Source: Paracoccaceae bacterium | GTDB taxonomy: Bacteria > Pseudomonadota > Alphaproteobacteria > Rhodobacterales > Rhodobacteraceae | Assembly: GCA_030065075.1 (NCBI GenBank) | Contig: JASJDQ010000011.1 | Span: forward strand, 1-43,078 | Length of the DNA stretch: 43,078 nt | Direction: 5' to 3' | In this document: one piece after another, positions 1 through 8,112 of the stretch | Numbering within the stretch: position 1 is the first letter of the stretch | Layout of the letters: each line of letters opens with the position of its first letter | Position numbers and translations under genes: made by a program | The notes under the pieces: generated by a model | What the model was told of the DNA's origin: nothing | The model's input: the letters and a program-made list of their open reading frames with translations, nothing else | The model's database searches: none

Positions 1-429
1 ACGAAGTACGGCCTTCGTGTGGGCGAAAGCGTCTTCATGAATTTCCTGAAAGAACTGGCCAAGCTTGATGTCCCAACTGGTCTTGTTCAGCCTTCCGCGA
101 TCCTGCTCGACGGCAACCCCGTGAGCTGGAGTATCGATTTCTGCGTTGATCGATGCCTTTTCCTTTATTCGAGCGGTTACGATCAAGCGTTTGCGAAGTA
201 CGGTCTTGGCAATCTGCACACCTACCTCCTGCTCGAACGGGCGTTTCAGCAAGGCATGGAAGAGGTCGATTTCCTTTGGGGCGACGAAGATTACAAAACC
301 TTGTGGACCGACGGTCAGAGCAGAGCGCTGCAAAAGTATTCGCTGCAAAGCAATGACCCCGTCAGTGTCACCAGACGCGCGGCCGATCGCTGTTTGCGCA
401 AACTCGGCCTGGTAAGCGAACCTCAATGA
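1..429 (+). CDS. FemAB/GNAT-like acyltransferase, C-terminal part (truncated by window edge)
   Basis: The reading frame is open from base 1 to the stop at 427-429, so this is the 3' end of a longer gene; the first internal ATG is at 19. The visible ~142 residues look like the second half of a GNAT/FemAB (BioF2- or CelD-like) acyltransferase: a hydrophobic strand with LFLYSSGYD, then the helix GLGNLHTYLLLERAFQQG and the strand EEVDFLWGDEDYKTLW. The motif of a small residue, a helix and then 'DFLWGDEDYK.W' is typical of this fold in exopolysaccharide loci. Such proteins usually acylate cell-envelope or polysaccharide precursors. A flippase follows 40 bp downstream, which fits a polysaccharide or lipid-linked glycan export locus continuing off the left edge. 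Substrate unknown. Family assignment is moderately sure. Confidence 0.7.
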   Translation, partial: TKYGLRVGESVFMNFLKELAKLDVPTGLVQPSAILLDGNPVSWSIDFCVDRCLFLYSSGYDQAFAKYGLGNLHTYLLLERAFQQGMEEVDFLWGDEDYKTLWTDGQSRALQKYSLQSNDPVSVTRRAADRCLRKLGLVSEPQ

Positions 430-469
430 CATTACCGAACCATCCGGGCGCAGAAACAGGAGAAGCGCA

Positions 470-1924
470 TTGAAAAGCCGCCATGCTGCCATAGGCTTTT
501 CGGTCTCACTCGGTTCTTTCGTTACCTCTCGTCTGCTGAGCCTCGCTGTCACGGTCGTGCTTGCGCGCACGCTTGGTCCGACCGGCATGGGCCTTGTTGC
601 TTTTGCCATGCTGGCCGTCGAAGTGGTCGATGTCCTAAGGGACTTCGGGCTGCGGGAAACGCTGATCTACGACCGCACGGCTGATCCGAAGTTGCGCACA
701 AGCGCCTTTGCCGTGATCGTTGCCGTCGGGCTCTTTCAGGCGACTGTCCTGGTTCTGGTCGCGCCACTAGCGCAGGGACTGCTTGAAGATCCGGCGGTTA
801 CGCCGGTTCTGATGGTTCTGGCGCTATTGTTCCCGATCAATTCCTTCAGCGCGGTTCAGGAAGCAATCCTGCAGCGCGAGTTCCGCTTTGGGTGGATTGC
901 TGCGGGTGAAACCCTGGGCGCGCTGGCCAAGACCTTGGTGGCCTTTGTTCTGGTCTTTTGGGGCTTCGGCGTGTGGAGCCTTGTTGCGGCGATCTTGATC
1001 GGGGCGCTGGTGAAGGCCATCGTGCTTTGGGTCGGATCGGACTGGCGCCCTGCCGCAGTGCGCCCGACGTTGGAAAAATGCCTCGAACTGCTTCGTTATG
1101 GCCGCCATATCGTGATCTCAAGCATCATGAGCACGGTGCACATGCGGGTCGACCAGATGGTCATCGTGTCGATGCTGGGCGAGCCGGCGCTTGGCCTTTA
1201 TTTCGTGGCATCACGGATACCGGATATCGCCATCAGAGGCGTAAGTTCGGTCATCACGAAGGTTGCTTTCCCCGCGTTTTCGAGTGTCGCTCAAGATATT
1301 GAAAAGATCACCGCCGCCTACCGGGCCACGGTGTTCTTCACGATGGCTTTGATCGCACCGGTGTCTCTTGGCCTTGCCGCAACGGCCTGGCACCTCATTC
1401 CGGGCGTGTTCGGCGAGGAATGGAGGGACGCATCCCCCGTTCTGTTCCTGCTGGGACTGGCCGGAGTACCCGTTGCGCTCAGTTGGCCGGTGGGAGACTT
1501 TTTCAAGGCGACAGGGAAGCCGAAGTACCTTTGGATGCTCATGGTGGCCGAGTTCGTCGTCACCTTTCCTCTCATCCTGATCGCCGCCTTTTCGCCCTAT
1601 GGGATCGTGGCTGTCGCAGGCGCGATGTTGATTGGGGATGTCTTTGCATCAGGCGCTCGCTTGTACCTGCTGGCGCGTGTCGAAGGCGTCGGCGTGGGTG
1701 TTGCGCTTCAAGCGGGACAGCGGCCTTTGCTTTGTGCCATCGCAATGGCTTTGGCCGTCTATGCGTGGCTTGATGCCAACCCTCTCGGTCTCGGGCTTGG
1801 CTGGCTCCTGACCTGGGGAATCCTAATCGGAGTTGCCTTCTATTCCCTTTTGCTCGCGGCGGTGGATCGCAAGAACCTGGCGATTTGGTACCGCCGCATC
1901 GCCAGCGAAGAGCAATTGGATTGA
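470..1924 (+). CDS. Wzx-type oligosaccharide/lipopolysaccharide flippase
   Basis: A 484-residue polytopic inner-membrane protein of the MOP superfamily (Polysacc_synt family). It has about 12-14 hydrophobic segments spread along its length, which is the usual size for Wzx-like flippases. The N-terminus (GFSVSLGSFVTSRLLSLAVT...ARTLGPTGMGLVAFA) matches the first two helices of that family. It would flip an undecaprenyl-linked oligosaccharide across the inner membrane. The start is TTG at 470, chosen because AGGAGA lies 6-7 bases upstream and no ATG fits. It follows the FemAB-like gene by 40 bp in the same direction, so co-transcription is likely. It converges on the Aat-like gene with only 38 bp between stops. 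The transported glycan cannot be told from the sequence. Confidence 0.85.
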   Translation: MKSRHAAIGFSVSLGSFVTSRLLSLAVTVVLARTLGPTGMGLVAFAMLAVEVVDVLRDFGLRETLIYDRTADPKLRTSAFAVIVAVGLFQATVLVLVAPLAQGLLEDPAVTPVLMVLALLFPINSFSAVQEAILQREFRFGWIAAGETLGALAKTLVAFVLVFWGFGVWSLVAAILIGALVKAIVLWVGSDWRPAAVRPTLEKCLELLRYGRHIVISSIMSTVHMRVDQMVIVSMLGEPALGLYFVASRIPDIAIRGVSSVITKVAFPAFSSVAQDIEKITAAYRATVFFTMALIAPVSLGLAATAWHLIPGVFGEEWRDASPVLFLLGLAGVPVALSWPVGDFFKATGKPKYLWMLMVAEFVVTFPLILIAAFSPYGIVAVAGAMLIGDVFASGARLYLLARVEGVGVGVALQAGQRPLLCAIAMALAVYAWLDANPLGLGLGWLLTWGILIGVAFYSLLLAAVDRKNLAIWYRRIASEEQLD

Positions 1925-1962
1925 CCGGGTATCCGTGAGACGTCCCAGACGCTTTGGCCTGA

Positions 1963-2697
1963 CTAAGTCCCCCCGCCACCAGCTTGGCTGAGCATCGTCG
2001 GAGGCCCGCAGTCCTTGATTGCGGCACGAGCGATGCGGGAAAGAAACTCCTCACGAGGGATTTCCGCAGCGCCAAATTGTGCCAGAAAGGACGGCTCCTG
2101 GCAGTCGATCAACTCATAACCTTGCGCAAACAAAACTTCGCCCAGGTGCACCATGACGACCTTGCTGGATTGGCTCACCCGGTGAAACAAACTCTCCAGC
2201 GTGAAATAGCCGCCAATCCCCAGGCCGATGCATCCTCCAACCAGTTCGCCGTCCTGCCGGGCTTCGAAACTGTGCGCGACACCGCGTTGATGCAGGTCTT
2301 TGTACACGCTCTGTATTTGAGGACCGATCCATGTTTCCTCGCGATCAGCGCAAGCCGCGAGGGTGGCGGTGTAGTCGGTGTTGACGCTTACTTCGAACTT
2401 TTTGCAATAGCCGCGCGTGCGTTTGGAAACATGGAAGCTTTCAGGCAGGATCACGAACCGTTTCTTGGGTGAAAACCATCTGAAATCGCCCGAAGATGTC
2501 TCATTTGCAAACAGGCCCTGACTGCACCCCTGAATCACTCGCTCTGCCGTGAACGGCATGCGTTCGTAGGCGTAACACAACGCGTTATGAGGATCGCCCA
2601 AGGCAGCAGTGGCCCACTGCCCTCCGCGATGTTGCGTGGCTTCTATTGCGGTACCAAACGTGTCCTTGAGTTTGCCTTTCAGGGCTTTGATACGCAT
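1963..2697 (-). CDS. divergent leucyl/phenylalanyl-tRNA--protein transferase (Aat) homologue
   Basis: A 244-residue protein of the Aat family, which moves Leu/Phe from aminoacyl-tRNA to N-terminal Arg/Lys of proteins (N-degron pathway, cytoplasm). Family landmarks are present in order: 'FRWFSPKKRFVILPESFHVSK' (residues ~73-93), the 'CADREETWIGPQIQSVYKDLHQRGVAHSFE' stretch, 'DGELVGG', 'ASK'-like 'QSSKVVMVHL', 'YELIDCQ' and 'FGAAEIPREEFL'. It departs from canonical Aat: the conserved FFGESMFS-type loop reads YFTLESLFHR, and the first ~46 residues do not resemble the usual 'LLALGGDL' N-terminus. It may be a paralogue with a changed acceptor or donor. Its place beside a FemAB-like gene and a flippase is unusual for a housekeeping aat. 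ATG at 2697 has a weak ribosome binding site; an ATG at 2559 is an alternative start. Confidence 0.75.
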   Translation of the reverse strand: MRIKALKGKLKDTFGTAIEATQHRGGQWATAALGDPHNALCYAYERMPFTAERVIQGCSQGLFANETSSGDFRWFSPKKRFVILPESFHVSKRTRGYCKKFEVSVNTDYTATLAACADREETWIGPQIQSVYKDLHQRGVAHSFEARQDGELVGGCIGLGIGGYFTLESLFHRVSQSSKVVMVHLGEVLFAQGYELIDCQEPSFLAQFGAAEIPREEFLSRIARAAIKDCGPPTMLSQAGGGGT

Positions 2698-3072
2698 TTG
2701 GCCAGTGCCGCCTCATCACTCAAATCACATCGGACCCCGCAAGGAGTCCGATTTCAAAGGATGGTTTTCTTTCGTCGCCAGCGCAAGGGCGGTAAGCCCA
2801 TTTGTCGGCATCGGACGCTTTCTGGCTTAATTTTGAACTGTCACGCAGACGAAGTGCCAAAGGAGCCAGGCCCTTTTTGGCGCTTCCATGGAGTGAAGCC
2901 TCAAACAGTGATTTGATGCGCCGCACCCCGCTCTGCTAATTTGGTAAGTTTTGATGGGCGATCGAAGGTCACCCTGCCTCAATCACGACTTTTGGACCCA
3001 TATGGCTTTGGAGAATTCTGCAAAGTCTGCAAGAATGGGTCCCGGAGTGGGTTTTGCGAGTGAGGGAATGAT
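2698..3072. other. intergenic region between divergent aat-like and malonyl-CoA decarboxylase genes
   Basis: About 375 bases without a convincing gene. A 68-codon minus-strand frame (2720-2926) has no recognisable motif and no good ribosome binding site, so it is not called. The region should hold the promoters for both divergent genes. A short hairpin lies at 2729-2752. Nothing else is clear. Confidence 0.5.
2729..2752 (-). promoter_or_regulatory. hairpin in the 5' leader of the aat-like gene
   Basis: ATCGGAC (2729-2735) and GTCCGAT (2746-2752) form a 7-bp stem with a 10-base loop, 31 bases upstream of the aat-like start codon. There is no clean T-run in the minus-strand direction. It may be an attenuating leader hairpin or an operator; the function is a guess. 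Confidence 0.3.
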
Positions 3073-4359
3073 ATGAATAGGGTCTCGAGGACGGGTTATC
3101 TGGGCGACATGCTTGGCTCGTTGCTGGATCAGCCGCGAAAGCTTCTGGGAAGCGGCAGGAAAGGATCGCTCGAGGCTCTGTGCTGGAAACTGCTCTCGGA
3201 ACGGACCGAGGTTTCCAGCCTCGCCATCGCCGAGGAAGTCCTGGCACGATACGCATCCCTGTCGACGGATGAGAAATCCGCCTTTTTCACCATGATAAAC
3301 GATCAATTGGACGTTGACGCAGCGCAAATACAGGACGCCGTCGAGGCCTATGCCAGGTCGCGAACACCCGCCGACTACAAGAAGCTTGCCACCGTCACGG
3401 AACCGAAGCGCTACGAATTGCTGCGCCGGTTGAACCAGCCAAGCGGCGCGACGGCCGAATTGGTTCGCATGCGCGCCGACTTGTTGTCACTCATCAAGTC
3501 CAATCCGGAGCTGGAACGCACCGACGTCGATTTCCAGCTCATGCTTCGGGCATGGTTCAATCGCGGGTTTCTTGTCCTCAAGCAAATCACCTGGGACAGC
3601 CCTGCGTCCATCCTGGAAAAAATCATCGAGTATGAAGCCGTCCACGAAATCGAGACCTGGGGCGATCTTCGGCGGCGTCTTCATCCGACGGACCGGCGCT
3701 GCTTTGCCTTCTTTCATCCGGCCATGCCGCAGGAGCCGCTTATCTTCGTCGAAATCGCACTCTCAAAAGGTGTGCCCACGTCTATTCAGGATGTCCTTGC
3801 CGATCAACGCGAGGTGCTGGATGCGCAGAACACCGACACAGCGGTCTTCTACTCGATCTCGAACTGCCAACCTGGGCTGGCAGGCATCTCTTTCGGCAAT
3901 TCCCTCATCAAACAGGTGGTTCGCAACCTGACCACTGAGCTGCCGCAGGTTAAGAACTTTGTAACGCTCTCGCCCGTTCCCGGCTTCGCGCGGTGGACCG
4001 GCAAGCAAGGTATAGAGACCGACGAGGCCGACACGCAGAAGCTCAAGAAGCTTTGCGCGGCCTATCTGACCTCTCGCAACGCCAAGAACCTTCCAATCGA
4101 TCCGGTGGCGCGCTTCCACTTGCAGAACGGAGCGCTGATCCACGCGATCCATGCCGAGGCAGACACGTCAGACGCCGGGCGCAGGAAGGCGCTCGGGTTC
4201 ATGGTGAACTATGCTTATGAAGCGGATCGCATTGCGTCCAACCTGCAGCTTCTTGCGGAAGGTGAAAAGGTGGCCACGTCAAGCGCCGTTCGGACACTGG
4301 CGCGTCAGGGCCACCAAATGCTTGCTCAGGTCGCCGCGAGACGGGACGAGACGGCCTGA
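3073..4359 (+). CDS. malonyl-CoA decarboxylase
   Basis: A 428-residue member of the malonyl-CoA decarboxylase family, which converts malonyl-CoA to acetyl-CoA and CO2. It has the helical N-terminal domain (residues ~1-150, including RYELLRRLNQPSGAT) and the C-terminal GNAT-fold catalytic domain. Expected active-site residues are seen: Ser300 in FVTLSPVPGFARW and His349 in ARFHLQNGA. The later motif FMVNYAYEADRI also fits the family. The ATG at 3073 is preceded by a GAGGGA-type ribosome binding site. In many roseobacters this enzyme works with a malonyl-CoA synthetase and a dicarboxylate TRAP transporter; no matB-like gene is next to it here. It converges on tcuB with 6 bp between stops. The family call is firm; the source of malonyl-CoA is open. 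Confidence 0.93.
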   Translation: MNRVSRTGYLGDMLGSLLDQPRKLLGSGRKGSLEALCWKLLSERTEVSSLAIAEEVLARYASLSTDEKSAFFTMINDQLDVDAAQIQDAVEAYARSRTPADYKKLATVTEPKRYELLRRLNQPSGATAELVRMRADLLSLIKSNPELERTDVDFQLMLRAWFNRGFLVLKQITWDSPASILEKIIEYEAVHEIETWGDLRRRLHPTDRRCFAFFHPAMPQEPLIFVEIALSKGVPTSIQDVLADQREVLDAQNTDTAVFYSISNCQPGLAGISFGNSLIKQVVRNLTTELPQVKNFVTLSPVPGFARWTGKQGIETDEADTQKLKKLCAAYLTSRNAKNLPIDPVARFHLQNGALIHAIHAEADTSDAGRRKALGFMVNYAYEADRIASNLQLLAEGEKVATSSAVRTLARQGHQMLAQVAARRDETA

Positions 4360-4365
4360 GCTGCT

Positions 4366-5421
4366 TCAACGCTCGGCGTCCCTCATCAGGGCGGCCAAAC
4401 GATAGAACCCGTGTGCCATCTTGGTGAACGGCGTCAGCAAGAAGAACGCCAGAACCGATCCAAGGTGCAGTGCCAAGAGCGCAGGCATCGCCGTGGACGC
4501 GCCCAGCCAGTAAAGTGCCAGACCGGTCGCGGCGACAAAGAACAGCAGCAGGTTGAAACCCATCTCGCCACCCCAGGCCGAGGCATCGCCCAGTTTCGGA
4601 TCGGCCTGAAGCTTCAACCCCGCAAGGCCAAGCGCGCCGATCACCATCAGGATGCCGCCCGGGACGCCAAAGAGCTTCGGCAAGGACCAGAACCCGTAGG
4701 GTGCAGGCATATCGAACACATAGTGCAGCACCGTCCCGCTGGACGTCGACAGAAAGCACAACACGAAGCCATACATCACCGCGTGATGCGCGTGCCGTCT
4801 CGCCTGGCTGAAACGGTCTTCATCCTCGAAATTGCAGCCGTCGCCATGCCCACCCGAAAGATTTTGCATGCGCGCCGCCGAACCGAAAGCGCTCTTGATG
4901 GCCGAAACCGTGACCACGCCGCCCCCCATGGCCCGCCAGTAACGGCGGAGGCTGACGGCCAGGCTCATGAGCGGAAAAAGGAACGCGGGCAGAAAGATCG
5001 CGACCATCGCGGAATGCGACATGACCGCGTAGAACCCCTGACCCGTCGGTTCGGGCAGCGCCCGGATGGCCGCGAAGATCAATGCGAACCCAAGGATGGT
5101 CGCCACCGCCAAGGCCGCCCCGCTCTTGTGAAAGACCCGCGCCACAGGCTGCGGCCAGGCGTAGTCTTCCCAACTCGCCTGCCGTACCTCGGCCAGCGCT
5201 TTCGGCAGGTTCAGGTCGAACTCATGCGGCGCCGTGTATTGGCATGCATAGTAGCACCCCCGACAGTTGTGGCAGAGATTGGCGAGTTGCGTGATATCGG
5301 CGTCCGAGAACGCGCGATTGGCATGAAGCGCCGGAAAGACGGAACAGTATCCCTCGCAATACCGGCAGGCATTGCAGATTTCCGCCTGCCGCCGCGCTTC
5401 CTGGATCAACTCAGTTTGCAA
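4366..5421 (-). CDS. tcuB: TcuB-like Fe-S/cytochrome b electron-transfer protein (tricarballylate utilization)
   Basis: A ~351-residue membrane protein of the TcuB/CitB family, which takes electrons from the TcuA flavoprotein to the quinone pool. Two four-cysteine Fe-S motifs lie at the N-terminus: CNACRYCEGYC (C16, C19, C22, C26) and CHNCRGCYYAC (C50, C53, C56, C60). About six hydrophobic segments follow, with histidines suited to haem b (HHAVMYGF, LALHLGSV). The start is uncertain. A TTG at 5445 opens the frame, but TTG at 5421 has GGGAGG nine bases upstream and gives the family's usual N-terminus, so 5421 is used. It overlaps the end of tcuA by about 11 bases, which implies coupled translation. 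No tcuC permease or tcuR regulator sits beside it. Confidence 0.85.
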   Translation of the reverse strand: MQTELIQEARRQAEICNACRYCEGYCSVFPALHANRAFSDADITQLANLCHNCRGCYYACQYTAPHEFDLNLPKALAEVRQASWEDYAWPQPVARVFHKSGAALAVATILGFALIFAAIRALPEPTGQGFYAVMSHSAMVAIFLPAFLFPLMSLAVSLRRYWRAMGGGVVTVSAIKSAFGSAARMQNLSGGHGDGCNFEDEDRFSQARRHAHHAVMYGFVLCFLSTSSGTVLHYVFDMPAPYGFWSLPKLFGVPGGILMVIGALGLAGLKLQADPKLGDASAWGGEMGFNLLLFFVAATGLALYWLGASTAMPALLALHLGSVLAFFLLTPFTKMAHGFYRLAALMRDAER

Positions 5422-6796
5422 AAGCGGCAGCCTCCCTTCCCGCAATGCGCCCGAAGACCGTGCCGATGGTCATGCCGAAGCCTGCCAGATACCCCTGCCC
5501 CAGGATCGAGCCCGCCATCGTCTCGCCCGCCGCCCATAGGTTCGCCACCGGACGGTTGCCGATGGAACATTGCGCCGTCTCGTCCACTTTCAGGCCGAGG
5601 TAGGTGAATGTGACGCCGGTCTTCAAACTGTAGCCATAGAACGGTGGATCGCTGATCGGGCGCGCCCAGTTCGTCTTGGGTGGGCTCAAACCGTTTGTCG
5701 CGACGCCGTCCAGTTCCGTCGGCATGAAGCCCGAGGTGTCACCACAGGCCGCATTGAACGCTTCGACCGTCGCCCGAAGCTTTTCAGGTGGCAGTTCCAA
5801 ATTCGCCGCCAGCTCCTCCAATGTGTCCGCCTTAATCGGTGGAAAGACCGATGGCATGAAAAGATCAATCGCCTTGCTATCGATGATCGCAAAGCCCACC
5901 TGATCCGGCTCGTTCGCCACAAGCCGCCCCCAGATCGCATACCGTTTTGGCCAGACGTCTTCGCCCTCGTCATAGAACCTATCGCCGTCCTTGTTAACGA
6001 CGATGGAAAACGGCACGCAATCCAGCCGCGTGACGATACCGCCGTCGAACTTGGGCGCCCGTCCGTCGATAGCGACTGCATGGCATTGCGTCGGATCGCC
6101 AACCTGCTCGATGCCTTGATCCAGCAAATCCGACAGAACCTCACCGCGGTTGTAAGGCGTGCCCCGGATCAGGAAGTTCCGCGCCGCCGGGCCCCAGGCG
6201 CGGGCCAGCCAGTCGATGTCCGCCTGAAACCCGCCCGAGGCCACCACCACCGCCTTGGGCGCAATACGATGCGTCTCGCTCCCATGCGTGTAGTCGATGC
6301 CAACGACCCGATCGTCCTCCATCTCCAAATGTGTGACTTTGGCCTCGTAACGCACCTCGACGCCCAGCGATGCCGCGGTGCGATAATAGGCATTCACAAG
6401 GCTCTTGCCGCCCCCCAGAAAGAAAGCGTTGGTGCGCGCAAGGCTGAGCGTGCCCGAAAGCGATGGCTGGAAACGTACCCCGTGCTCTTCCATCCAAGGC
6501 AGGCATTCTTCTGACGACCGGATGACCATCCGCGCTAGGGCCTCATCCGTCTTGCCACCGGTAACTTTAAGAAGATCGTCTAAGTATTCATCTTCACAAT
6601 AACTTTCAATCAGTGGACCGAGAGGTCCGGAATGCATGCAACGAAAGTTTCGTGTGTGCCGCGAGTTGCCGCCGCGATAGGGCTTCGGTGCCGCTTCGAG
6701 GATGATCACGCGCGCGCCCGCCTCTGCCGCCGTCATGGCCGCACAAAGCGCCGCGTTGCCGCCGCCGATGACCGCGATATCAAAGGAGGTGTTCAT
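5411..6796 (-). CDS. tcuA: TcuA-like FAD-dependent tricarballylate dehydrogenase
   Basis: A 461-residue flavoprotein of the fumarate reductase/succinate dehydrogenase flavoprotein superfamily, closest in pattern to TcuA, which oxidises tricarballylate to cis-aconitate. Seen: an N-terminal Rossmann GxGxxG-type motif (VIGGGNAALCAAMTAAEAG), the E of the FAD ribose site (IILEAAPKPYRGGNSRHTRN), a mid-protein 'VVVASGGFQAD' strand, and the C-terminal FAD motif 'ANLWAAGETMAGSILGQGYLAGFGMTIGTVFGRIAGREAA'. Length matches TcuA (~460-470). The ATG at 6796 has no clear ribosome binding site, and a promoter-like pair ends about 10 bases upstream, so translation may be leaderless. It forms a two-gene unit with tcuB. 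The true substrate could be another tricarboxylate or a related acid. Confidence 0.85.
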   Translation of the reverse strand: MNTSFDIAVIGGGNAALCAAMTAAEAGARVIILEAAPKPYRGGNSRHTRNFRCMHSGPLGPLIESYCEDEYLDDLLKVTGGKTDEALARMVIRSSEECLPWMEEHGVRFQPSLSGTLSLARTNAFFLGGGKSLVNAYYRTAASLGVEVRYEAKVTHLEMEDDRVVGIDYTHGSETHRIAPKAVVVASGGFQADIDWLARAWGPAARNFLIRGTPYNRGEVLSDLLDQGIEQVGDPTQCHAVAIDGRAPKFDGGIVTRLDCVPFSIVVNKDGDRFYDEGEDVWPKRYAIWGRLVANEPDQVGFAIIDSKAIDLFMPSVFPPIKADTLEELAANLELPPEKLRATVEAFNAACGDTSGFMPTELDGVATNGLSPPKTNWARPISDPPFYGYSLKTGVTFTYLGLKVDETAQCSIGNRPVANLWAAGETMAGSILGQGYLAGFGMTIGTVFGRIAGREAAAFAN

Positions 6797-6805
6797 TCCG
6801 CGCGC

Positions 6806-6834
6806 TATAGCCCGCTTTGAAAGACTTGATCAAT
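6806..6834 (-). promoter_or_regulatory. putative sigma-70-type promoter of tcuAB
   Basis: On the minus strand TTGATC (6834-6829) and CTATAG (6811-6806) are separated by 17 bases. Initiation would fall only a few bases before the tcuA ATG at 6796, predicting a nearly leaderless mRNA, in line with the missing Shine-Dalgarno sequence. Read by eye only. Confidence 0.45.
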
Positions 6835-6931
6835 CCAAAGACTGGAAAGGGCGTCAAAATGGGACAAATCGAGATTGCTTACCTTTGGTAAGAAAGATGA
6901 GCTCTTTGCTCTAAGCCTCTGCTTTCGCAGT

Positions 6932-7516
6932 CTAACGTCTCGGCCACCTACGGACCAATGCAAAACCCGTCGCCAGAAGGACGAGGGCGCAAAGAGCAAG
7001 TTTCGAAAGCCATCCCATCGTCCCTTCAATCAGAACGGCATGGACCACCGTTCCCGAGACGGCAAGCGCGGCGAGGCAGAGATGCGCCCGCTGCCACACC
7101 CTCGGTCTCAAGCGGAGGCGTCGCCAAAAGAGTGCGAGCAGAGCCGCCCCAAAAATCGCCCACATCGCCAACACGCCCCAAACCGAGAATGGCGTCGGCG
7201 AACGGAAGAGAAGCACATCGATGACATCGGGCGGGCTCGTGATCCAAAGCCCCACGACATGAACGATCACAGCGGTGACCAGTCCAACTCCGACCCAGCG
7301 GTGGATACCCCGCGCCCGAGGCGCGCCAAGTCCGGGCAAGAGCGCCCCCGCAAGCATGGGCTGCACCAGCAACAAGCCAAGGCCCACAACGCCTGCAAAT
7401 CCCGCCAGGATATAGATCGGCTGTCGCCAAGCCAGAAGCGGACTGGTGGCGGCAATCCAGAAAGGAACGGTCAACGCCAAGGCAAGACCGCCCCAAATCA
7501 GGATGGCGCGCAGCAC
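6932..7516 (-). CDS. ferric reductase-like transmembrane haem protein
   Basis: A 194-residue, roughly six-helix membrane protein with the ferric-reductase-like/cytochrome b pattern: two His pairs, each spaced 14 residues apart (H72 and H86 in IHRWVGVGLVTAVIVHVVGL; H145 and H159 in RAHLCLAALAVSGTVVHAVL). These suit two haems stacked across the membrane. It lacks the C-terminal FAD/NADPH domains of full ferric reductases, as MsrQ also does, so a partner must supply or take electrons. The upstream gene encodes a Tat-exported dioxygenase-like protein 8 bp away, and the two are probably one operon. By analogy with MsrPQ the membrane protein may serve the periplasmic partner; this is inference. It is not a clear MsrQ by sequence. 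Confidence 0.65.
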   Translation of the reverse strand: MLRAILIWGGLALALTVPFWIAATSPLLAWRQPIYILAGFAGVVGLGLLLVQPMLAGALLPGLGAPRARGIHRWVGVGLVTAVIVHVVGLWITSPPDVIDVLLFRSPTPFSVWGVLAMWAIFGAALLALFWRRLRLRPRVWQRAHLCLAALAVSGTVVHAVLIEGTMGWLSKLALCALVLLATGFALVRRWPRR

Positions 7517-7524
7517 GGAGGGTC

Positions 7525-8004
7525 TCAGACAGGTTTCAGGACGAAATGCGCCGCCAGATTGGTGTCCTTTGCGCTCGGCATGACGGGACGCAGGAACACG
7601 GTCTCGAAGTCACCGCTGTCATAGGCCAGATGGCCATGCGGTTGCCCGAAGGCCGGGACGATTTGCGGCATTTCCAGACGGAACTCGCCCCTCTCATTGG
7701 TCAGTGTCGCGCCATGGCTCCGAGCATCGCGCTCGTGCCCCTCGGTCGTATGCGCCCAGATCTGGATGCGCTGGCCAGCAAGCGGCGCGCCATCGCCCGC
7801 ACGCCTCACGGTCCCGGTCATCCAGAACCCGCCCCCTCCGATACGGTCCACGATGGGCGCACCGGGGCGATAATTGTTCGAGCCGCCCCGCATGGATCGC
7901 GTGGGCGCCAGCCCTGCGGCGCGGGCGGGCACAATCCAGGTGCTTGCGGCAGCAGCGCCGGCAAGCGTCAGAAGGCGTCGGCGTGTCGGTTGGCTCGTAG
8001 ACAT
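7525..8004 (-). CDS. Tat-exported intradiol ring-cleavage dioxygenase-like protein
   Basis: A 159-residue protein with a twin-arginine signal (TRRRLLTLAGAAAA, residues ~7-20, ending near ARA|AG). The mature part has the beta-sandwich pattern of intradiol dioxygenases: GFWMTGTVRRAGDGAPLAGQRIQIWAHTTEGHE, TNERGEFRLEMP and FGQPHGHLAYDS. It is shorter than catalytic intradiol enzymes (about 200-300 residues). Only the two-histidine part of the Tyr2His2 iron site is suggested (H-G-H); the tyrosine ligands are not evident. It may therefore bind metal differently or act as a non-catalytic periplasmic protein. The ferric-reductase-like gene follows 8 bp downstream. Fold assignment is fair; function is unknown. 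Confidence 0.6.
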   Translation of the reverse strand: MSTSQPTRRRLLTLAGAAAASTWIVPARAAGLAPTRSMRGGSNNYRPGAPIVDRIGGGGFWMTGTVRRAGDGAPLAGQRIQIWAHTTEGHERDARSHGATLTNERGEFRLEMPQIVPAFGQPHGHLAYDSGDFETVFLRPVMPSAKDTNLAAHFVLKPV

Positions 8005-8112
8005 TTGGCACTCTCCGTGTTAGAGGGGCACCCACAATGATATAGAAATATTGCACGAAATCTAAGCCCTAACGGTCACGATTTCGTGGAGATCGGCAGA
8101 AAGCTTACCGCC

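Noticed and set aside
2720-2926. 68-codon minus-strand frame upstream of the aat-like gene
   Set aside because: No recognisable motif, no good ribosome binding site, and it ends inside a hairpin; treated as non-coding leader.
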